NCBI RefSeq assembly: GCF_900168055.1
Contig: NZ_FUYS01000006.1
Location: forward strand, 186,001-250,000
DNA: 64,000 bases
Direction: 5' to 3'
From: Parapedobacter luteus
GTDB taxonomy: Bacteria > Bacteroidota > Bacteroidia > Sphingobacteriales > Sphingobacteriaceae
Part shown: positions 50,409-59,440 of the stretch, piece after piece
Position numbering within the stretch: the first letter of the stretch is position 1
How the letters are laid out: each line of letters begins with the position of its first letter
Program-made: the position numbers and the translations under genes
The notes under the pieces: generated by a model
What the model saw: only the letters and a program-made list of their open reading frames with translations
What the model was told of the DNA's origin: nothing
Database searches by the model: none

Positions 50409-51476
50409 ATGACGAGACAAACGCTAAAAGAAACTATTTATACCAGTGCTCAAAGAGCGTTGGTGCAAATTAGGAAAGACGGCTCCTTGCCACCAGGCCA
50501 TAATGGACCTTATTTTGACAACGAGACTCCAGTGAGAAATACTGGACATTGGCTGATGGTCTTTTTGAAAGCGTATGAGCATTCAGGAGAGTCTAGGTTT
50601 AAAGAAGCGGCAGCGCAATGCCTCAATTTTCTTTTATCAGAAAAATCAAGACCTCACAACGCGACATTCTGGCATAGGATGAACCCTAAAAAGGATTTCA
50701 CGAATGGCTTAATTGGACAGGCTTGGACAATAGAGGCACTAGTGTATGCATACACTGTTTTTAAAGATGAACGAATCCTTGAAGTAGCAAAAGAGGTATT
50801 TAATCTGCACCCATACGATAACGAACTTAAAGGATGGAAAACGGTCAATATAGACGGCGCGGTCAGCCGTTTTGACTACACATTCAATCACCAACTTTGG
50901 TTCTGCGCAGCTGGTGCGCTGCTTTTAAAAGAAGGCTCTGATAAAGCAAGCGAGTCGGTGATGGATTTTATTAAAAACATTCCTAACGCCGTAAAACTTT
51001 ACAACAGTGGGGTAATTAGACATATTCCCCCCTTTTTTCTTAAAAAGGGGCTAATTATGAAATTACGCGCGTTTGTTTCAGAAATGAGGCGAAATATCAA
51101 AGAATATTCATATATATATCAAAAGTCTATCGGCTATCATGGTTTCAATCTGTATGCGATTGCTCTTATTGACAATACACTAAAAGATTCAAATTTATTG
51201 CGAACCAATTCTATAAAAAAAGCCATTAGAGCTACAGAAAAAAATACCTTTCGGAAGCTAACACTGTCAAGTAAGTACGCTTATCCATACAACCCTATTG
51301 GTTTCGAACTAGCTTATACTTACTATGTGTTAGGTGATATCGAAAAAACTGATTACTGGCTAACTCAGCAATATCAACAAACATTTGACACTAATTCAGG
51401 CATGTTTGATGGAGGGAAGACTTTTGATAAATTAACTGCAGCAGCTAGAATCTACGAAGCCATAAGATTAGTTTAA
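50409..51476 (+). CDS. Putative alpha/alpha-toroid enzyme of the polysaccharide locus, unrecognised family
   Basis: The 355-residue protein is helix-rich with repeated pairs of helices at roughly 40-residue spacing (for instance NTGHWLMVFLKAYEHSGESR, GLIGQAWTIEALVYAYTVFK, GFELAYTYYVLGDIEKTDYW). That pattern is typical of (alpha/alpha)6 barrels of glycoside hydrolases, lyases and epimerases. Aromatic and acidic residues cluster at FNHQLWF and YHGFNLYA. There is no signal peptide, so it would be cytoplasmic. I cannot name the family. A role as a sugar-modifying enzyme (epimerase, trimming hydrolase) for this glycan is possible. Confidence 0.6.
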   Translation: MTRQTLKETIYTSAQRALVQIRKDGSLPPGHNGPYFDNETPVRNTGHWLMVFLKAYEHSGESRFKEAAAQCLNFLLSEKSRPHNATFWHRMNPKKDFTNGLIGQAWTIEALVYAYTVFKDERILEVAKEVFNLHPYDNELKGWKTVNIDGAVSRFDYTFNHQLWFCAAGALLLKEGSDKASESVMDFIKNIPNAVKLYNSGVIRHIPPFFLKKGLIMKLRAFVSEMRRNIKEYSYIYQKSIGYHGFNLYAIALIDNTLKDSNLLRTNSIKKAIRATEKNTFRKLTLSSKYAYPYNPIGFELAYTYYVLGDIEKTDYWLTQQYQQTFDTNSGMFDGGKTFDKLTAAARIYEAIRLV

Positions 51477-51490
51477 TGTGATTCGGGAAA

Positions 51491-51524
51491 AAATAACGTT
51501 ATTTGATGACGAAATAAGCTTATT
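51491..51524. promoter_or_regulatory. Pair of near-identical palindromes before the chain-length gene
   Basis: A 14-base perfect palindrome AAATAACGTTATTT (51491-51504) and a 12-base perfect palindrome AATAAGCTTATT (51513-51524) share AATAA..TTATT. Their centres are 21 bases apart, about two helical turns. They end six bases before the Wzz-like ATG, so they are a candidate operator, or a translation-controlling site, for that gene. Confidence 0.45.
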
Positions 51525-51530
51525 AATAGA

Positions 51531-52685
51531 ATGGAAACTGGTCTTGATCAAGAAATAAGATTGTTTGTAAGTGAAAGCCGCGATAACGAAGCGATAAAGA
51601 TTAAGTCGCTCCTATCAGTGTTTTATAGTGGTAGATGGCTAGTACTTGCTATAGTATTTGTATTTTTTGTTTTTGGTGTTTTATGGGGCATCAGTACTCC
51701 AAAAGAGTTTACAACGACTTCTAAAGTTTTAACCGAAGAAAACGATGGCTTATCAAACAATATGGGTCTGGGAAATTTGAGTGCACTAGTGGGAATAAAC
51801 AGCCGAAATGTTGCTACGATTGAAACGCTCACCCCTGACTTATATCCTGCTATAGTCACGAATAGTGATTTTTTACTCGAATTAGCGCGAGAAAAGTACT
51901 ATTTCAGAGAGTTGGACACAAATATCTCATTGGTTACTTTTTTTTCAGACTTTGAAAAAGAGAACTGGATAAAATATGGGGTAAAGCAAATATTTAACTT
52001 GCCTTCAAAACTACTCAACAAAACACCGGATATACAATTAGATACCGTAAATACAAATCAATTATCAACTACTGTATTAGATGGCGATTCAACCAATAAA
52101 AACTCTCAAATTCTTTCTATTGCAGCGCCCGAAATTATGGCTTTATCGAAACTGCAAAAAAGAATAACTGTATCTAAAGTAAACAAGATTATAGAGTTAT
52201 CCACTGAAATGCCTGATGCAGATGTAAGCGCCATTTTAAATAAGAAAATTATCGATTATCTCATAAACTATGTCACTAAATATAAAACCGACAAAGAGCG
52301 CCAAAATAATATTTTCATTCAAAACCAGCTAAAGGAGGCCGAAGATCAGTTTAATAAGAATCAAAATGCTTTGGCTTCATACTTAGATGCCAACATCGGA
52401 ATCATAAGAGAAAAAGATAAGTCTGTGGTTCAGAAATTGCAGACTGAATTAAGGCTATCAACAGAGGTATATACCAATTTATCACAGCAGTTGGAACTTT
52501 CTAAACTGAAGTTAGAACAATCGAAACCGATACTTACAATATTTGAAAATCCCAAACGGCCTATCGCACCAAGTTCTACCTCTACCTTTGGGGCAGTATT
52601 GGCATTTATTGTTTTAGGTTTTTTTTTATCAATTACGTTGATTTGCGGAAAAATTTTTTGGGAGTTTTTTAAACAAGCTAAATGA
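51531..52685 (+). CDS. Wzz-like polysaccharide chain-length determinant
   Basis: The 384-residue membrane protein has a short cytoplasmic start and a first helix (LVLAIVFVFFVFGVLWGI, about 35-52). A large periplasmic region includes a coiled-coil (KYKTDKERQNNIFIQNQ onward, about 250-335). A second helix is near the C-terminus (VLAFIVLGFFLSITLIC), preceded by the Pro-rich NPKRPIAPSS. This is the Wzz/PCP plan. It lacks a cytoplasmic kinase domain. It governs length of the polymer. Two palindromes lie just upstream. Confidence 0.9.
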   Translation: METGLDQEIRLFVSESRDNEAIKIKSLLSVFYSGRWLVLAIVFVFFVFGVLWGISTPKEFTTTSKVLTEENDGLSNNMGLGNLSALVGINSRNVATIETLTPDLYPAIVTNSDFLLELAREKYYFRELDTNISLVTFFSDFEKENWIKYGVKQIFNLPSKLLNKTPDIQLDTVNTNQLSTTVLDGDSTNKNSQILSIAAPEIMALSKLQKRITVSKVNKIIELSTEMPDADVSAILNKKIIDYLINYVTKYKTDKERQNNIFIQNQLKEAEDQFNKNQNALASYLDANIGIIREKDKSVVQKLQTELRLSTEVYTNLSQQLELSKLKLEQSKPILTIFENPKRPIAPSSTSTFGAVLAFIVLGFFLSITLICGKIFWEFFKQAK

Positions 52686-53585
52686 ATGGCTAATCTTCCT
52701 TTTGTAAGTGTTATTATCCCTGTATTCAACAATGCAGTGGGCCTTTTTAAAACACTAAGTAGGATAAATCAACAACATTATCCAAAAGACAGGTATGAAG
52801 TAATTGTTGTCGATAATGGATCTATAGATGCTCCTGAGAAAATAGCGAAAGCGTTTGGCGCGACATTCCTTAGAGAAATCCACCATCTGAATAGTCCGTA
52901 TTCTGCTCGAAACAGGGGGTTAGAAATCGCTAAAGGGTCAATCTTAATACTGTTGGACACGACTTGTCAACCAATAGAACAATGGATGGTTAATGGTATT
53001 AAAGATTTACGAGCCAAAGGCGTAGACCTCATTGCTGGTAATGTCGCTTTCGCGGTTGACCATAACAGTTCGATAGGCGAGATTTACGATTCCGTATCGA
53101 ATATTAAAATGAGAGAATTGGTTGAAAACCGTGGAATGGCGGCGGGCTGTAACCTTTTTGTAAAACGCGAGGTGTTTGAATGTATTGGTCACTTCGAGGA
53201 AGGCTTAAGATCCGGAGGAGATTTGAGATGGACTAAAAAAGCAACGGAAAATGGTTTTAAATTATCTTATTCCAATGAAGCTAAGGTGCTAATGACACCA
53301 AAAAAATTCAAGGCCTTGCTTTTAAAAGCAATTAGAGTTTCCAAAGGTCATCCACGACTTTGGTTAGAAGAAAAAGTATTTTTGGCAAACTTTATTAAAC
53401 GAGTCTTACTTTTTTGGTTGCCACCCAATCCGTTGTATCTAAAAAAAAATATTGCGAATAGCAGTTTTCCCGAGGCAAAACGATATTTTGTTTTACTATA
53501 CCTCATCAGATATCTATTTCGACTAATAAGTATTATTGGCTTTATTCAAGGGGGACTCTTATTTATTCAATCTGAAAAAAAATGA
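52686..53585 (+). CDS. Glycosyltransferase family 2 (paralogue of the enzyme at 49537)
   Basis: This 299-residue GT-A enzyme has VSVIIPVFNNAVGLFKTL, VIVVDNGSIDAPEK, HLNSPYSARNRGLEIAKG and LLDTTCQP. It shares organisation and wording with the 49537 product, so the two arose by duplication. The start ATG directly follows the chain-length stop. Its 3' end overlaps the polymerase/ligase gene by 4 bases. AT-rich usage agrees with the variable region. Confidence 0.92.
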   Translation: MANLPFVSVIIPVFNNAVGLFKTLSRINQQHYPKDRYEVIVVDNGSIDAPEKIAKAFGATFLREIHHLNSPYSARNRGLEIAKGSILILLDTTCQPIEQWMVNGIKDLRAKGVDLIAGNVAFAVDHNSSIGEIYDSVSNIKMRELVENRGMAAGCNLFVKREVFECIGHFEEGLRSGGDLRWTKKATENGFKLSYSNEAKVLMTPKKFKALLLKAIRVSKGHPRLWLEEKVFLANFIKRVLLFWLPPNPLYLKKNIANSSFPEAKRYFVLLYLIRYLFRLISIIGFIQGGLLFIQSEKK

Positions 53586-54922
53586 CTAAATATATAATTC
53601 ATATACCTCGTTCATTTGTCAGACTTGAGATTTCTACATATAATTACGCCCTTATTGCCTTTCTTTTCTTTTTTATTAGGCCATATCCTCAGGCCTATAT
53701 TGGCGCAATGGCTATGCGAATTATTGATATGGTAGTATTATGTCTACCCTTAGCTTTTTTTTTGATTAGTAAACAACAAGTAAAGTCTGACAGTAGAATA
53801 TCATTTATCTTTTCCATATTCTTCCTAATTTTTACTTTTGGGCTATTGTCTCTTTCAATTGGTTACTTTTTGAATCTCACCTCGTTAAGTTTCCGAGATC
53901 CCCTTGATGTAGTTCGATATTTGCAAATTCCGGTTTTCTTATTCTTCGGATACCACATAAGTATGAATGACCGTTTCGACGTAAGGCATCCATATTACAT
54001 TATGGCAATCGTTATAATTGCGATTACAGGCTTAGCGCTACTGCAAAAGTTTCTTCCTTCACAAATTAGCTTCCTTACAAAACTGTATTCTCCCGAACAT
54101 CAAAGCGAGAAATTATTTACGACTCAACGTGTCACATCAATTTTTGGCAATCCGAATACAACGTCTTTAATGACATGCTTAATCCTTTCATTTTTTCTAT
54201 CGGCAATGATCACAAAAGGGGTAATTGGTAAGGCAACCACTTATTTTTTTGTTGCGATGGGATTTATGACAATTCTATTATCCGGTTCACGAACAGGCTT
54301 TCTCGCATTTGCGCTTTTAATGGCTATATATCTGTTTACGAGAACAAAGCAGAAAATTATTGTAATATTGGCAACAATAGGAGCTCTTCTTATCATCTAT
54401 TTGCTAAGAAATGAGATTTTGGAAATAATAAAATATTTTAATCACTATCTATACTTAGGCTTAAAAATCATCCTCAATATGGATATCGAGACCCTTGTTT
54501 CTGAAGGAAACACATTCTCCAAGCGTTTTGGGACTTGGGCCAGGGCGTTAAGTATTTTTGAATTGTCGCCAGTTTTTGGTGTGGGGCCTTTACGAGGTGT
54601 TGTGACTTCCTCTACCGATAATTTTTACCTTTATATTTTATTGAGAAACGGCTTGGTAGGTTTAGTCTTATACTTCGCTTTTATCATTTATAGTGTGCGT
54701 GTAGCCCTAAAAATCAAAAATGCTACTAGCGTAAGATCACCTGTAACTTTGCTAGCAAATGCCTATATCTTTCAGACAGCGGTAATCCTGTTCATGAATT
54801 TTTTAATTGAGGCACAGATTCAAAATGTTGTCATCTATTTGCATTTAACGACCCTAGGAGTTCTCATCGGTATGAGCAAACAAACCAAATTCAAAATTCT
54901 GAATGAATCAAAAAAAACTTAA
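53582..54922 (+). CDS. O-antigen ligase / Wzy-like polymerase
   Basis: The 446-residue integral membrane protein has around ten to twelve helices. It contains the Wzy_C / WaaL-type features SIFGNPNTTSLMTCL and ILLSGSRTGFLAF in a loop region, with a large periplasmic segment between about residues 275 and 335. It may polymerise repeat units (Wzy) or ligate the finished glycan to lipid A or another acceptor (WaaL). Because an ABC exporter is present and no Wzx flippase is seen, the ligase role is equally likely. The start overlaps the GT gene by 4 bases. Confidence 0.88.
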   Translation: MTKYIIHIPRSFVRLEISTYNYALIAFLFFFIRPYPQAYIGAMAMRIIDMVVLCLPLAFFLISKQQVKSDSRISFIFSIFFLIFTFGLLSLSIGYFLNLTSLSFRDPLDVVRYLQIPVFLFFGYHISMNDRFDVRHPYYIMAIVIIAITGLALLQKFLPSQISFLTKLYSPEHQSEKLFTTQRVTSIFGNPNTTSLMTCLILSFFLSAMITKGVIGKATTYFFVAMGFMTILLSGSRTGFLAFALLMAIYLFTRTKQKIIVILATIGALLIIYLLRNEILEIIKYFNHYLYLGLKIILNMDIETLVSEGNTFSKRFGTWARALSIFELSPVFGVGPLRGVVTSSTDNFYLYILLRNGLVGLVLYFAFIIYSVRVALKIKNATSVRSPVTLLANAYIFQTAVILFMNFLIEAQIQNVVIYLHLTTLGVLIGMSKQTKFKILNESKKT

Positions 54923-56060
54923 AGTTGTGCATTTAACTAGCGTGCACGCGCGCTATGATAATCGGATCTTATTCAAACAGTGCGTTTCATTGTCCAATCA
55001 TGGTTTTGAGACAACTCTAATTGTTGCAGATGGCCATGGTAATGAGATTTTTAAGGATAATTTAAACATTCTTGATGTAGGCAGCAAAAAGGGACACCTA
55101 CATAGAATGTCTGTCGTATGTTACAAGATTTATCGGCTGGCTTTAAAGTTAGAAGCCCAAATCTATCAAATACACGATCCGGAGTTGATACTTGTTGCTT
55201 ATTTTCTTTTCAAGAAAGGTAAAAAAATTATATACGATATACATGAAGATTACCGGACATCCATCCTGCAAAAAAAATATATTTGGAAACCGGCAAGGAG
55301 ACTGATTGCTAGAATTTATGACCGTATAGAGTCTTTCGCCATAAAGCGATTCACAATTTTACTTGCCGAAAAGTATTACAAAGAGTTTTCATCAAAAGGC
55401 GTGACAATACTTAACTATCCTATAATCTCCAACAATGATAAAGACTGTAATGCTCCTGTTTCAGAAACAAGCGAGCATCAGTCTAATAATTCGAAAAATG
55501 AGCAAATAAAATTACTTTATACAGGGAATGTTACTGAAGCTCGCGGGGCTTTTAATCATAGTAAACTAGTTGATCTTTCAGACGACATTTATGTTACCTT
55601 TGTGGGGTTCTGCTCAGGCGAACTGGCAAGCCGCATGTTAGATAGTATCATTCGAGTAAGTGCCATTAAAATTATTGGGAAAGATTCTTATGTCCCACAA
55701 ACTGAAATTCAACAAATTTACCTTCAAAACTGGACTGCTGGGTTAGCACTATTTCCGAAAACCGCTCATTACGAAAGAAAAGAACTGACAAAATTTTTTG
55801 AGTATATGCTTAACGGCATTCCAATAATTTGTTCTGACTTTCCTTTGTGGAAAGAATTTGTAGAAAAAAATGAATGTGGATTTGCCGTGTCACCAAATAA
55901 TTCCGCAGAGGTCTATAAAGTGATTCAGCGTCTCTTCGATGATCCTCTGTTGCGAAAAAAGCTTGGTCACAATGGCAAACTTATGGTCACCAAGTACTAT
56001 AATTGGGGAACACAAGAGAAGAAGCTTTTAGCCGTATATAATTCCCTTACAGAAGTTTAG
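54903..56060 (+). CDS. Glycosyltransferase family 4
   Basis: This 385-residue GT-B enzyme has VVHLTSVHARYDNRILFKQ near the start and an HDPELILVAY / YDIHEDYRTS region. The C-terminal Rossmann half contains KLLYTGNVTEARGAF and FEYMLNGIPIICSDFPLW, which includes the conserved acidic/EYM donor-sugar segment. It overlaps the ligase gene by 20 bases at its start. Its end overlaps the convergent beta-helix gene by 4 bases. Retaining mechanism is expected for the family. Confidence 0.92.
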   Translation: MNQKKLKVVHLTSVHARYDNRILFKQCVSLSNHGFETTLIVADGHGNEIFKDNLNILDVGSKKGHLHRMSVVCYKIYRLALKLEAQIYQIHDPELILVAYFLFKKGKKIIYDIHEDYRTSILQKKYIWKPARRLIARIYDRIESFAIKRFTILLAEKYYKEFSSKGVTILNYPIISNNDKDCNAPVSETSEHQSNNSKNEQIKLLYTGNVTEARGAFNHSKLVDLSDDIYVTFVGFCSGELASRMLDSIIRVSAIKIIGKDSYVPQTEIQQIYLQNWTAGLALFPKTAHYERKELTKFFEYMLNGIPIICSDFPLWKEFVEKNECGFAVSPNNSAEVYKVIQRLFDDPLLRKKLGHNGKLMVTKYYNWGTQEKKLLAVYNSLTEV

Positions 56061-57664
56061 CTTTCCCCCTGCCATCTACTTAAGTAATTAAAAAGATTGC
56101 TTTTCCTTTGTTCCGGAATAGTGATATTTTCAACAGCTTCTACGCCCAACCGATCTTCTAATTGTTTAAGATACAGTGACCGAGGGCCGCTTTTTGTATC
56201 AATACCCCCAAATATCGCATCCAATACCTTTCCAATACCAGATGAACCAATTGAATGGCGAGTTGTGATATTCCAATTCATCGCAGTAGGTGGCACCTCA
56301 GCTACAACGCCATTTGGCTTTTGGGAAACACAATTCCATAGCATAACTTGCGCGCCGGTCCAACCATGGCCAGTACCATTCTGCTTAGCGTTAATTACTT
56401 TTATCGTATTGGAATATACATTGTCAAATAGTATACCTGTAGCCCAGCGCTGATGAGGTCCAGTATCTACACTAGCGTTAGTTGAATAACAGTCAAGGAA
56501 CACATTCGGTCCGGTTACCCTACCTCCCGTCACAAAATCGTGGCGACCCGATCGAGTATAGCAGCGTTGTATGAGGTTAAATGAGCCCGAAACAATATTG
56601 AATGAATATCTTCTGCCTCCAGAATTCTGTGATACCGGATCTAGCATAGCACAGTCCTCGACAGTATTGAAAACTGCATTTTTTAATATTGTAACGCAAG
56701 ATTGTCCGAAATACTGTGCTGTTACTCCTCTAACCCAACAGTGCTCGGAATTGGCAATTTTAACCGCTTCCCATCCGTGGTTCTCATCATTAGGACTTGT
56801 ATATCTCGAAACCATTCTAACGTACTCTACGCCACTTTGCTTAGTGACCCTGTTGATACGAGCTTTCGCGACACTCGCCCCCCCGTAAGATTTATATATT
56901 GGATCCACTAATGGTATGTTAACTTCCAATTGGTTTCCCTTGATAGCTGTTACAATTCGCTCATGATCGATACGATAGCTTTCTGGTTTCCAACCATATT
57001 TACTCATTCCGATCGCTTTAATCCAAGCATCATTAGGTTCTTTTCGGATGAAAATCGTATCTCCAACAGCGAAGTCACTAATACGCTCTACAGCGAAGCT
57101 AACACTGCCAGTTGGAACAAAATCATCAGTTATTCGCTGTCGAGTCTGATCTATTTGTTCAACTATGGATGCGTCCGTACCTATACCAATCAAAATCTGC
57201 TTATTCTTACCTGTAGCCACTAAAACCGTACCATCTTTACCTTGCCCCTCCCCTGCCAAAACCACTCCCGAAGCGGCAATAGTCAACTTACCCTTGATTT
57301 CATATTCGCCCTTTTTTAGTAATATTTTACCTCTAAATCCATTTTCATCTAACGGTAAATTACTAATTTGAATAATCGCGTCTTGTAATCTTTTAGTTTG
57401 GTCTCCTTTCTCAGGCTCCAAAATAATTTTAGTACTTACAGTAGGAATTGATACCCCCCCTCCCTTATAACCAGCATGCGAAAAGTCTGGTATCACATTG
57501 ACGCTATTTGCATCTCCACTATTTGCATAATTTACCAATGACAGTTGTCCTTTTTGATTTAGTTTAAGAACTTTCGAAGCTGTACTTTGGCCTTGCACAC
57601 ATGAAGAAACTACCGTGAAGATTACGGTAAAGAAAAATGCACTATTGAAATTACTTTTTAACAT
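56057..57664 (-). CDS. Secreted right-handed beta-helix protein (pectate-lyase-like), in reverse orientation inside the locus
   Basis: The 535-residue protein has a signal sequence (FFFTVIFTVVSSCVQGQS; C22 could serve as lipobox cysteine). An N-terminal segment follows (KRLQDAIIQISN...GKILLKKGEYEI), typical of the pectate-lyase-3/Pectate_lyase_SF domain. A parallel beta-helix then contains GVVLAGEGQGKDGTVLV, WVRGVTAQYFGQ and GRHDFVTGGRV. It could trim, cleave or hold the glycan. The catalytic residues are not certain. It is the only gene of the block transcribed leftwards, so it is expressed separately. Confidence 0.82.
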   Translation of the reverse strand: MLKSNFNSAFFFTVIFTVVSSCVQGQSTASKVLKLNQKGQLSLVNYANSGDANSVNVIPDFSHAGYKGGGVSIPTVSTKIILEPEKGDQTKRLQDAIIQISNLPLDENGFRGKILLKKGEYEIKGKLTIAASGVVLAGEGQGKDGTVLVATGKNKQILIGIGTDASIVEQIDQTRQRITDDFVPTGSVSFAVERISDFAVGDTIFIRKEPNDAWIKAIGMSKYGWKPESYRIDHERIVTAIKGNQLEVNIPLVDPIYKSYGGASVAKARINRVTKQSGVEYVRMVSRYTSPNDENHGWEAVKIANSEHCWVRGVTAQYFGQSCVTILKNAVFNTVEDCAMLDPVSQNSGGRRYSFNIVSGSFNLIQRCYTRSGRHDFVTGGRVTGPNVFLDCYSTNASVDTGPHQRWATGILFDNVYSNTIKVINAKQNGTGHGWTGAQVMLWNCVSQKPNGVVAEVPPTAMNWNITTRHSIGSSGIGKVLDAIFGGIDTKSGPRSLYLKQLEDRLGVEAVENITIPEQRKSNLFNYLSRWQGES

Positions 57665-57693
57665 ACTTTAAACTTAATACTGTAATCTATTAA

Positions 57694-57726
57694 TTGGAAA
57701 CTACCACAATATTTTAATTAAATTTG
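57694..57726 (+). promoter_or_regulatory. Candidate promoter for the GT2 gene at 57767
   Basis: TTG (57694-57696), 22 bases, then TAAATTTG (57719-57726), matching TAnnTTTG with slightly long spacing. It restarts transcription after the inverted beta-helix gene. Confidence 0.5.
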
Positions 57727-57766
57727 CTCCAAATAATTGCTATATATTGATCGTTTTCATAAAATA

Positions 57767-58534
57767 ATGCGAAATTATCCAAACGTACACAATCCTTGTG
57801 TAACAATAATCACACCACTTTACAATGGCGGACAATTTGTGAGCGAATCAATAGCTAGCATTGTTAATCAAACCTATTCTAATTGGGAACTCATTGTCAT
57901 AGATGACTGTTCCACAGACGACGGCACCAGAATCGTAGAGGAATACCAAAAAGGGGATAACCGAATCAAATTAATCCGAAATGAGTGTAATCTCGGACCG
58001 GCGAAAACACGCAATCTTGGTATCGAAGCTGCTGCTGGGCGATACATCGCTTTCTTAGATAGCGATGACATCTGGTTGCCTAATAAGCTCGAAGTTCAGC
58101 TCCGATTTATGGAGGATAACAATACACCGTTTACATTTGCGTATTACGAACAAATTGACGAACAGGGGAAACTTATAAAGAAAATGGATTATTTCCCCAA
58201 GAAAGTCACCTACCGGTCAACCATGATGTCTAATAAAATTGGTTGCCTGACAGCAATGTATGATACGCAGTATTTCGGTAAAGTTTATATGGTTGATATA
58301 AGGAACCGACAAGACTATACACTTTGGTTGCAACTGTTAAAGAAAGTAGACTATGCATATTGTGTCCCGGAAATACTAGCGAGATACAGGGTAAGGAAAG
58401 GTTCCATATCCAGCAATAAATGGAAACTTGTAAAATACCATTGGCATATTTATCGGCATATAGAACAGCAATCATTTTTCACATCTTTGTATTACATCAC
58501 AAACTACATCACACTACGGCTGCTGAGAAAATAA
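57767..58534 (+). CDS. Glycosyltransferase family 2
   Basis: The 255-residue GT-A enzyme (ATG at 57767; a TTG at 57737 would lengthen it) has CVTIITPLYNGGQFVSESI, VIDDCSTDDGTRI, GPAKTRNLGIEAAAGRYI and the metal site FLDSDDIWLP. It lies right of the inverted beta-helix gene and has its own predicted promoter. It is the last GT2 of the locus, and the low GC content continues into it. Confidence 0.92.
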   Translation: MRNYPNVHNPCVTIITPLYNGGQFVSESIASIVNQTYSNWELIVIDDCSTDDGTRIVEEYQKGDNRIKLIRNECNLGPAKTRNLGIEAAAGRYIAFLDSDDIWLPNKLEVQLRFMEDNNTPFTFAYYEQIDEQGKLIKKMDYFPKKVTYRSTMMSNKIGCLTAMYDTQYFGKVYMVDIRNRQDYTLWLQLLKKVDYAYCVPEILARYRVRKGSISSNKWKLVKYHWHIYRHIEQQSFFTSLYYITNYITLRLLRK

Positions 58535-58543
58535 ACCAACCAA

Positions 58544-59440
58544 ATGATTATATTAGTCACCGGCTTCACCGGCTTTGTCAGACAAAATCTGATTCCTTAC
58601 CTGAAGGGACAAGGCATGGATTGCCTACCAATTTCGCTTAGGGACGACCAATGGCAACAAAAATTGATAGCTAATTACACGGCCATCATCCACCTTGCCG
58701 GCAAAGCCCACGATACCAAAAACATCAGTAGTCCGGAAGAATATTTCCAGGTCAATACCGAATTAACCAAACAACTGTTTGATCGATTTTTAGAAAGTGA
58801 TGCGCGGGATTTTATTTATTTCAGCAGCGTGAAAGCAGTAGCTGATTCAGTAGTAGGAATTCTCGATGAAGAGGCCGAACCCAATCCCCAAACCCCTTAC
58901 GGCAAATCCAAGTGGATGGCCGAGCAATACCTCAACAGCCAGCCATTGCCTGACGGGAAACGCTTGTTTATCCTGCGCCCCTGTATGATTCACGGGCCGG
59001 GCAATAAAGGTAACCTTAATTTATTATACCAAGTTGTGAGTAAGGGCTTACCCTACCCATTGGCAGCATTCGATAACCGCCGTTCGTTCCTTTCTGTCGA
59101 AAACCTCCAATTTGTCATCAAATGGATTCTTAAGAATCCGGATGTCCTTGGGGGGACGTATCATTTAGCGGATGACGATGCGCTATCGACAAACGAACTC
59201 ATCCGCCTAATCGGTGAAGCCCGAGGAAAAAAAGCAAGATTATGGAAGATATCACCAGGGCTAATCAAGGGGATAGCGCGTCTGGGTGATAAAACGAAAC
59301 TGCCGTTAAATAGTGAACGCTTAAAAAAATTAACAGAAAGCTATGTGGTGAGCAATGAAAAAATCAAAGCGGCTTTGAAGATTAACAGATTGCCTGTTTT
59401 GGCAAAGGATGGGTTAATGAAAACCCTACGAAGTTTTTAA
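58544..59440 (+). CDS. NAD-dependent sugar epimerase/reductase (UDP-sugar 4-reductase type)
   Basis: A 298-residue extended SDR with active-site YFSSVKAVADS (S) and YGKSKWMAEQY (YxxxK), plus FILRPCMIHGPG. The N-terminal cofactor loop reads GFTGFVRQ, where an arginine stands in place of the third glycine of GxxGxxG. Enzymes of this group act on UDP-4-keto-6-deoxy-HexNAc to make the sugar loaded by the WecA/WbpL-type transferase. The transferase lies directly next to it, tail to tail, overlapping 15 bases. Confidence 0.88.
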   Translation: MIILVTGFTGFVRQNLIPYLKGQGMDCLPISLRDDQWQQKLIANYTAIIHLAGKAHDTKNISSPEEYFQVNTELTKQLFDRFLESDARDFIYFSSVKAVADSVVGILDEEAEPNPQTPYGKSKWMAEQYLNSQPLPDGKRLFILRPCMIHGPGNKGNLNLLYQVVSKGLPYPLAAFDNRRSFLSVENLQFVIKWILKNPDVLGGTYHLADDDALSTNELIRLIGEARGKKARLWKISPGLIKGIARLGDKTKLPLNSERLKKLTESYVVSNEKIKAALKINRLPVLAKDGLMKTLRSF

